In this document: positions 52,640 to 64,000 of the stretch, one piece after another
How the letters are laid out: every line of letters begins with the position of its first letter
Numbering within the stretch: the stretch's first letter is position 1
Assembly: GCA_030141605.1 (NCBI GenBank)
Contig: JAQGDQ010000170.1
Location: 192,001 to 256,000, forward strand
DNA from: Tubiluchus corallicola
Lineage: Eukaryota > Priapulida > Priapulimorpha > Priapulimorphida > Tubiluchidae
DNA: 64,000 bases
Direction of reading: 5' to 3'
The notes under the pieces: model-generated
What the model was told of the DNA's origin: nothing
Database searches by the model: none
The model's input: only the letters and a program-made list of their open reading frames with translations
Made by a program: the position numbers and the translations under genes

Positions 52640-52850
52640 ATGTATTTGCAGGGTTTCACTAGGCTGCTGTTTTTGTTGCTGTTGCTACTGTTGTTTTTGT
52701 CGCCGTAATTTGCGGTCATTATTGGCGGCAGTGGTGGCAGTGGCTCCGGGTGGTGAGATATGGTCATCATTGGTTCGGATCATCATGTGATGTGGGTCAT
52801 CATTGTGGATTTATGCGCAAAACTCTTCTGCAGGGCTTTGACAATCTAAT
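52640..52850 (+). mobile_element. Unnamed repeat, partial copy R3
   Basis: Contains a GTGGTG-rich stretch and an end (TTATGCGCAAAA...GGGCTTTGACAATCTAA) resembling the minus-strand end of copy R1 (TATGCGCA...GGGGTTTAGCTAG). Only the distal part of the family is present. Confidence 0.5.
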
Positions 52851-52904
52851 AATAAAGAATATTATATTTATTTCGCTGGTATGTGTCTGAATTTATTTAT
52901 TTAT

Positions 52905-53660
52905 ACGATGGTTTTTCCGATTACACCTCCAACGATCCACCATTTTTTGGCCAATTACGTATCAAATGAAAGGTTTCGAACTACTGTGGTTTCGTTCATG
53001 ATTTCTTTTTCGAATTGGGGCTACCGGCGGAACGGGGGCGAAAATCTCCAAAATGGGCGTTTTGGGCCTGTTTTTTTCCACAAAAGTTATACACCATGAT
53101 TTGAGAGAATGTTGACGTACAGGGGCAGTACCTGTAATGGTTGTGTTACTCGTTCAACGGTGGGTTGTAGTAAGGCTATTTAGCCTTTCGTGGTTTCCGG
53201 CAAAAGGCGCTCTCCCAAACCCATTCGCCCAATTTTTACGGAAAACTGCACAAACAGATTCCGGAAACAGATATTTGTGCATCTTGGGAAAAATGAGCAC
53301 ACTACCAGAAAAAGGAAATGGTCTACAAGGTGTGGAAGTTTCGTTAAGAAAGATGTCGTTTTACTGTGTTACAAACAGAGATATAATTGTACATGTAACT
53401 TGTATCTGTTAGCCTTATACCAGCTGAGAAGTAGTACGCAAAGACTGTAGAATGTCCATTCATTATTGATCTTTGGTGGATGAGTCTAACAGCGTTTGTC
53501 ATGGCATACATTTTCAAGTGTTGTGGCCTGGTGTGATGTGATGTGGGTGCTGTGGTATGAGTAATGTGTTGTGGTGTGGTGTGGATGATGTGGCGAGGAT
53601 GGTATTGGTGTTGTGGGTTGTGCTGGGTTAAGGTGCAAAAATCTTTTATGGTTTGGCTAG
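52905..53660 (+). mobile_element. Unnamed interspersed repeat, copy R2
   Basis: Collinear with R1 (28725-29822, opposite strand) from the TTTTTCGAATTGGGG block near 53005 through the GTGG-rich tract at about 53520-53630 to GGTTTGGCTAG at 53650-53660. It is diverged and shorter because the GTGG tract is smaller. The two open frames here differ from those of R1, so no conserved protein is indicated. Confidence 0.7.
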
Positions 53661-55339
53661 TTTAATCGTAGCAGTTTAATGATTTTTTCATGAGAACCTT
53701 CTCACTGACGTACTACGCTATAAGTGAAAAGCCGTTTCAAACATAAATCCTTCTAGATTGCCTGCTGTTTCTTCGTCGCAAAGTTTTGAAAATGTCGAGA
53801 GCATTATAAGCTGTTAGACAGACATTTTCACGGCTATGCAATTCTTTCTGCTTACCTGGTGTGAATATGCTGCTTTATTGCCAAACGACAAATTTTAATG
53901 GCTGTTTGACGCGTGTAGATTTTCGCTAACTAAAGGGATTAGTGTCTTTCAGTAAGTCATTTAAGCTACTCATGAAGCAAAACTGTGCAACTAGCAGAAG
54001 TAAAACCTTTAAATTATTTTTGGTCATTAGGTCAAAATTTGGCCTTGCTGTCTTATTAACTGAGATGTGCATGTAAACATTGTAGATCTGCTTCTTCATT
54101 TTCAAACATATTTCATTTAGTTAAGCACAGACTGTTATTGTACGGTGATTCCTTTTGCGTATTAATGAATCGTATTTAATAACAATTTAAACACACACGT
54201 ACTGTCCCTCAAATGCGCATGCATATAATAATAATAATAAATATTATTATGGAACTGGTCAAAAGGCACTGAAAAACAAATTTAGTTTAATTATCAGATG
54301 TTAATTAAGTTGTTGTGCACTACAATAACTTTGGACCTTTGGTGCCACCTGTTACAAGAACTAATTATTTTCAGTTAGTGAGCAAGATAACTGGGCAGCA
54401 GGGCAAGAGCTTTCAAGACATTTGGAAAATAGAGAATTGCAAGTTTATTGAGAACATATCCACGAGATATCCTCTTGGTTCCTTTATTTGAAAGTTAACT
54501 TTCGACAACTTACTTCAGGGCCGTGGTGGCGCCTTTACTTCTGCTCATGATTACGTGTGCGTTGATGTCAGTAAAAATACAGTCCGAAACCATACTGTCG
54601 CGAATTGTTTTTTTAACTACTTGTTTCAGATAGATAGTTCGACATTTCGACAGTTAATTTATTTTGTCTCATTCCAGATGCATATAATACTGTTTAATTA
54701 CGATAAGTGCAGATAAGCCGGATGTGTTTTTGCTTGGATGAATAATAAGCTGTATATATAGTGTCCAGAAATTGGCGTTTGAATCCTTTTTTAACGCAAG
54801 ATGTACCAGCAAAAATACAGTTCTGCAACAATTGTGGCAGCTTTAGGTTTTGCTAGTCTTGTCGGTCTACCTAATAGCCAAACCATTTCGCAAAAGTACC
54901 GATTTTCTACTTTAATATCATTAGCTTGAATATCCCTTCTTACGTGAACGGTGACTCCTCACCAGGTCTGTCTTGACATTCAAATGAAAACATTGAATAT
55001 CCTGTCAGCTGTTTGCAGATATTTAGGGCTAGTCTTTATTAGCCACGTCTCTGTGATTATTATTACATGATTTGTTCCATAATTATGCACTGCGCCTTCA
55101 AACTCACCACATTTGTGTTTGCGTGCTCTAGCATTTAATAATAATACTACCGGTAGAAATACTGTAGTTTTGATATAATTTTATTTTCACTACTAACCTG
55201 AACTAAGTTTTTTCTGTTTGATCTATCCAAACTTTGATTACTCCAGAAATTTTTTCATATAGGTGTCCCTGAACGAACACACTAACAACTCTTACTGGGC
55301 TTGTCACACTTTTTGGCTTGCCTTAGAAGTCCGTAAAGT
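53661..55339. other. Gene-free interval
   Basis: AT-rich sequence. A short ATA/TTA tract lies near 54225-54250. Nothing else is supported. Confidence 0.5.
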
Positions 55340-55359
55340 TTCAATTTTTTATAAAAGCG

Positions 55360-56330
55360 TTGCATCCAAACGAGTGTACTGCGCTTGATCTTAGCAAATC
55401 TTTGACATTGTTGATTAGGGGACGTGGTCAAATAAACTGCAGTAGTATCAAGTTGCTCTATGTTGGTTTTAAAGCTATCTCACAAACTGTAATCTATGCC
55501 TTTTCCCTTTTCATTGAACGCGATGATGATATTGGAATATTTCAAAGAAACTATTTAGGCCCGTCTAAATAAAATAAATAAATAGTTTTGAAATTAATTA
55601 TTTGAAAATAAATGAATAACTAAACTAAACAAACAGCATTGAAACTAGATTGGTTCAATTTGCAGATGATGCCCCAACTGCACTTAAATCTGAAACTAAT
55701 AAAGTCACCGTGGTCGCACTGATGCGTTAACTACTGTGCAAAATTGGTATCAAAATAACGGAATGAAACTTAAAACTGAAAAAACGTAATTTATAATAAT
55801 TGGCAGCACGCAAAAGTTGCACACTTGTGTTACAGATTCGGTGACATTAGACTTTTTGAACACAAAAACTCAACCACGCTAATGCACGCAATCTGGGTGT
55901 AAACTCGTTTCTATAAAATGCACGGGAATTTTAATAATATTAAAAATTGTATACCACATCATTTGTTGATGCCATTTTTTATAAATAGCATTGCATTTTC
56001 GCATGTGCTCTACTGTTTGCCTGTATAAATAGTAATGCTGCAGATATTCATTTAAACAAAATTCAAAAGATTCTAAACTTTGCACTTTGGGTCATGTTAA
56101 ACCGGCGAAAATATGACCACATGTCTGATGTCATTATAAATTTGAAAGATTTATTTGTTAAAAAACAGCTATATTTGCTAATGTTGGCTTGCTCCACAGA
56201 ACATTAGTTACTAAACAACCAACTCACATCTATAATCAGCTTTTTCTTGTCATGGTGCAGCTGCTGTGACAATTATTCAATTAGTTAACAGACGCAACGG
56301 GGCGTTTACTATTGGGGGAACTGAAAACAG
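55360..56330 (+). pseudogene. CR1/L2-like LINE reverse-transcriptase fossil
   Basis: Read across frameshifts, the plus strand gives ALDLSKSLTLLI (like LDLSKAFDTIDH), GIFQRNYLGPSK (like GVPQGSILGPLL), LVQFADDAPT (the F/YADD catalytic box, near 55650), NGMKLKTEKT and IIIGS. It continues with ARNLGV (near 55880), NKIQKILNFALWVMLNRRKYDHMSDV (near 56060-56130) and a final RRNGAFTIGGTENRV. The order and spacing follow a CR1/L2/Jockey-type polymerase. Several stops and frameshifts make it a clear pseudogene. Upstream endonuclease sequence was not recognised. Confidence 0.8.
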
Positions 56331-56339
56331 AGTGTCTCA

Positions 56340-59300
56340 TACATAACGTAACAGCAAAAGCACAGTTGGGCATCCTGAATAAAAAGCAAGTTAGAAAAAA
56401 GAAAGAATGAAGGACAAAAGGAAGAGAGAAAAGAAGACAACATAAAATACATAAAAATTAATATAGAATGAGAGAAAGGGGAGTGAGAGGTGAGAAACAC
56501 GACTTCTATGACTAATCTCTAGTGCGCTGCCGGGAATGTTCCTCAAGGAAACTATTATATCAGAATAAAACTATATGCTTTGTTAGAAAAGATCAAAACC
56601 ATTGAAGTTAGCTTGCTTAGAAAAGAACCAGACGTTTTTCCGCCCAGAGCTAACATTTTTCTGAGTTACTAATTGAGCAACTGTACTAGCTTCTGAAGAA
56701 AAATGGGTTATACAGAGTTCATTGTTATAACCGAAATGCCATTATAGTCCTATTACTTCAACATTTTTCCACAGCATTTGTTGCAAACTCAACGATCTGT
56801 TACTGGTCTATTACTATTATTACTTATGAGTTATGATCTGCTTCTTACTGTATCCTGGTCAGCAGGTTAAAGCCTAATTGGGACTAATACCGAATCAATT
56901 AACTTTTTCTTGGTGGCTTTATAAATAGCTGTGTGTTTAACTGTAATAAACATTTAATTATCAGAGTGTTTTACAGATTTTTCTTTCAACTTGCAATATA
57001 ACCATTGAGTTAACTAAACTCAGCTCTGCAATCATATATCTTCGAGCTCAGCTGCAGAACTGTAGAAATAAGTTTTCCCACTTTTCAGTGATTTTAATTT
57101 GTATTCAATATTCTGCCAATCTGTATATTTTACGCATTATGCAACTCCAAATATGATCTAGAAATTCGTTAAATTGTGAAATGTGACACGTTTGATAGTA
57201 AATTACACAAAGCATAACTTAATTACTTATTTTAAAAATACTTCAGTTTACTAATATTGCTTCTGTTTTCTTAATGTCATACACACAGCAAGTACAAGGA
57301 CTTCTTTAAAATTTTGTTAGCATCACTTTTTTCCTGCAGTTTCGGTTATATTGGCTATAACAACAATTTTTCCGTGACCTCACTGTCTCTCCTTTTTTTA
57401 CAAAAGCTTTTTGCATCTCCTATGAATTGAACAAATTCACTAAAATAAAATCACATTTCGCCACGCGACCATTGTTGTTGCAGGTAACATTTTCCACGCA
57501 TGCAGGTGAGTTATTATGCTCGTTAACCATAAAAGGAAGTAGGCTATCCACTTTGCAGAACAATTCTTCGAAAACCTAATCAGCTTTTCTGAAATACGTT
57601 TTTTCTCGTTTATAATAAGCATTTTATGGCATTGAAGGATCTTTGGCAGTCGGTAATCAGCTTTCACTTGTGATATTGCAATCTAAGATTTGTTCCCGTG
57701 GCAGCTCTGCAGGGAGAGACTAAACTACCATTATACGATTTTTTACCCTGCATGCAAAAAATTAGCGTTAATTAATTGTGCATAATTTCTAATAGCGAAC
57801 GCTTCGTTGACCAAATCACCCGACAACTTCATATAATGCGGGTCATTTGGTCAAAGAAATGTTCCCTATATGTATATGTATAATATCCCCCATGCGTTTG
57901 TGGCATATAGCTGACTGCAATTTGGCAGCATGTATTTAACTACTTAGCTATTTCCCAATTAAAAACTTTCAAACCTGTAAACATTTGGAAAAGGTTGTAA
58001 TCCCACTATGCGACTGGCAGTGAATGTTATGAAATTGTTATATTATGCTAACTGAGCTTAAAGTGAAGATGTGAGCCTGTCTGCCCGTTGCTGCATCGTT
58101 AGCGTTGATTTTTGAGTTGAATCTTGGAATTATGAGTGCTTGAATCTCATATGTGCATAATAACTATAGTCTTGCTTAGAATTAAAAACAATATGTTGTG
58201 GGCATCAAATTGGAAGTAGCCGGTACTCTGCGACCCTAGTGACTCTTGAGACGATTGTGACAAGAAATTTTCAAAATTTCCTAGGGCGAAAGGCAAAAAT
58301 TTAATTAAACTCATTAACTAGATGTTGGTTGCTTCTGGCCATGATAAATGCAACTATGATGATAGTGACATCGATGGCTGTCACCATGCTGATATAAAGA
58401 TGCTGACAATAATAATGAAGAGATGTTTTTAGATATGTACCCTCAAATACATTACAGTTGAATTATATAAGACTAACACTAACAGATTAATTATACTATT
58501 CTGTGATAAGAAATTGTTTGCGATACGCTATGATTGAGTTATACACTGAGTTTGTCAGCTCACTCGTCATGCGGAGCTCTAAAAACTAAGATTACTTATT
58601 TGAACCCAGAAGTTAGTAACTTGGGAATTTGCTAAACCAGATAATTATAACAATTGAGAGGCTTTCTACGGCAAACATTTGATTCTTGGTAACCAGGTAC
58701 TTATCATACCACATATTTTGGTAACTTGGTTATTTCTAACCCGGACACTTGTTAACCTAAGCACTAACCTCAGGAATGTCTTTATAACCACAGAAAGCAT
58801 TTATAACTTGTACAGTTAGTGACTGAGAGAAAGTTTTTAACCAGAGTCAATTTTTCTTTAGACAGAATGATAGGTGAGAATTGAACAATTTCGCATTAGA
58901 TTTCTACAATGCAATTACATGCTGGTGACCTCCCTGACTGCCCGTATGTTGTTGGTAAGTTTATACTAATGTTTATATCAGCTGTTACTCAATTTATATT
59001 TTCCAAAGTGTACATTTTTCATTAAGTCCATTATTTGTAGGATATCAAGGCGGTCATTTTGAAATTTGACCATAGTGAATGTTTCACAATAAAAATGCAA
59101 ACTTCAAGGGCTTCCCTGAAAATTGTTTTGCTTTATCCTGCTGCCCCATTTTTGAGTTAAACAGTTTGGACTAATTTACTAGCGTTTGGCACATTTAAAA
59201 CTCTGTTATTATTTTGTATAAATTTCATAATATTACCTAAGTTATTACTTAATCAACTGAAATTACTGAATTTGTTATTACTAATCTTGGTGGCCATTTA

Positions 59301-59787
59301 TATAGTCGCGTTTCATTTTGCGATGAGATTACTGAAATTTTTTTAATTAAAACATCCACATACTGTTTCCAATGGAAAGTAATTAATTGCAGGAAACCTA
59401 ACAAAGATTATCAAACTGAGCTAGTTTTTTGGAAATACGTGCGATTCATGCAGTCTAAGCTACTGTTTTACAGAGTTATCATTAAGACCGACAAGACAAC
59501 GCGCAGTATTACGAATGACGCAATACTAGCTTACAAATTTTGCCATAGTATAATGAAAATACACAATAATGGCAGTAAGAATTTAAGATAATAATAACGG
59601 AATGATGTTACCAACCAGATAATAATTAAAAATATCAAAAATAAATATTAGGCAACTTAATTGTTACTTACATAAATAGGTTCAGAATGTCTCTTGTGAA
59701 TTTTCCTCTAGGTGCAAGGTCACTGTCACGTAACTCAAGAGCATCACCAAACAGTAAGAACGGGTACTATGCAACGTGTTCTTCACC
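56340..59787. other. Gene-free interval
   Basis: No gene, RNA or recognisable mobile element could be supported in these 3.4 kb. Confidence 0.5.
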
Positions 59788-60547
59788 TTAGCATGCTTCC
59801 TTATTTATATCCGACTTTTGGCTCCTTCGCAATGACCCGTACAAAAATTGTGTAAAGCTGAATCTTCGCATAGATACCCAAAAAGTCGTACAGAATAACA
59901 TACCCATAATCCCCTGAAATCCATTTATGGGACTTTTAATTAAAAATGGTCGTTAATACAGTTTTAAAGCCAAAACGACGCAACTAGGTAGCATTAAAGA
60001 TCGCATAAAATGTATTACCAGTATAAAAGTGCATATGGTCTATCAGAAAAATAGTGTTTCAAGCACATTCAAGGTCAAAATCACTCAAAGTGGTCACCAA
60101 AACTACATCAAAGTTAAAATTATTCAACTAGAAAACATTTTAGATTAAATAGTCAATTATTTTAGATTGCAAATGTATTATCAACTGATATAAAAATGCG
60201 TATATTTGCTTACTTACTGCTTATTTCGTGCTTCGCATTTGAGTCACTTTGACTTCAAATCGGCACCCTGTAGCAATTTTGAATGATCTTGACCTTGAAT
60301 GATCTTGAAACATTATTTTGCACATAGAACAATATATACTTTTATATCAGCTGGTAATACATTAATGCAGTCTAGGTTTTTTAGTTGATTTAAAGCCCCA
60401 TACCTTTTTCGCTCAAAGTGGATTTCAGGGGATTTTGGATGTGTTATACCAGACGACTTTATGGGTGTTTGTGCAAAAATTCAGCTTTAGGCTATTTTTG
60501 TATGGTTCATACCTTATTTTAACCGGACTAATACGGGACTATGCCAA
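59788..60547. repeat. 760-bp foldback inverted repeat
   Basis: The left part (59788 to about 60115) and the reverse complement of the right part (about 60215-60547) share, in order, TTRGCAT, GTACAAAAAT/ATACAAAAAT, TAAAGCTGAAT, AAAGTCGT, AATCCCCTGAAATCCA, TGTATTACCAG, TATAAAAGT, GTTTCAAG and CATTCAAGGTCA. The arms are imperfect and enclose a short centre. It could be a foldback element or an inverted duplication. No coding frame survives. Confidence 0.8.
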
Positions 60548-60874
60548 CGTCCTGTCTTGACTTTTAGTCTGTGACAAGGCGGTACAAAATGGCTAAATTT
60601 AATTCTGTAATTGTAGGCATAAATTTCACGTTACTTTGGAGTTGTTTAAGATTAAATAAGTAACTAATCTTTGTCTGGTTTTCGCAACTAATACATTCTA
60701 GGCTACTTATTGGGCAATAATGATAACAATGATTGAATGATCTAAAATTCGGGGAATTACTTAGCAGGCTATTCATAGGCATACATTTTATTGCTGGTGG
60801 GACAGGAGTAGCTTTCACATTCAACATCAGAATTACAGTAATTTACTGAAAAGTGATATAGAAAAAACAGAGGG

Positions 60875-64000
<3,126 letters not shown>

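Overview
This is a 64 kb piece of an animal nuclear genome. The evidence is spliced genes with GT-AG introns, extracellular EGF, WAP and Ig modules, LINE reverse-transcriptase fossils, TTAA-flanked and 8-bp-TSD MITEs, tRNA-derived SINEs and very long dinucleotide and trinucleotide microsatellites. Nothing bacterial, such as operons, Shine-Dalgarno sites or rRNA, was seen. The base composition is AT-rich and most of the window is non-coding. I cannot assign a phylum; a non-vertebrate metazoan is an inference.

Layout. 0-36 kb has no gene I can support. It holds four TTAA-flanked piggyBac-like MITEs and a fragment of the same family, two RTE-like retroposon insertions with target-site duplications, a LINE C-terminal fossil, a truncated hAT-like element, several minisatellites and degenerate repeat fields, and long CT/GA/TAA/AGT microsatellites. 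36.9-51.2 kb is one multi-exon gene on the minus strand. I reconstructed 16 coding exons whose splice phases agree throughout. It starts at 51234 with a signal peptide and continues with 24 EGF-like repeats (16 in one giant exon), three WAP-type four-disulfide modules, an Ig-like domain, a transmembrane helix and a cytoplasmic tail ending at 36954. The third WAP exon also carries an in-frame stop (39414) 15 bases beyond the inferred donor, so one gene could give a secreted 1170-residue product and a membrane-anchored 1409-residue product. Its introns contain a LINE reverse-transcriptase fossil, a SINE and a partial SINE, and microsatellites. 51.7-64 kb is again gene-free: a clean hAT-type MITE with an 8-bp TSD, copies of an unnamed interspersed repeat that also occurs at 28.7-29.8 kb, a second reverse-transcriptase fossil, a 760-bp foldback inverted repeat and a 235-bp GA tract.

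The gene is a probable cell-surface receptor or adhesion/matrix protein. The EGF array and WAP modules would be extracellular, the Ig domain would sit next to the membrane, and the tail carries tyrosine motifs suited to signalling or endocytosis. No pathway assignment is possible from sequence alone.
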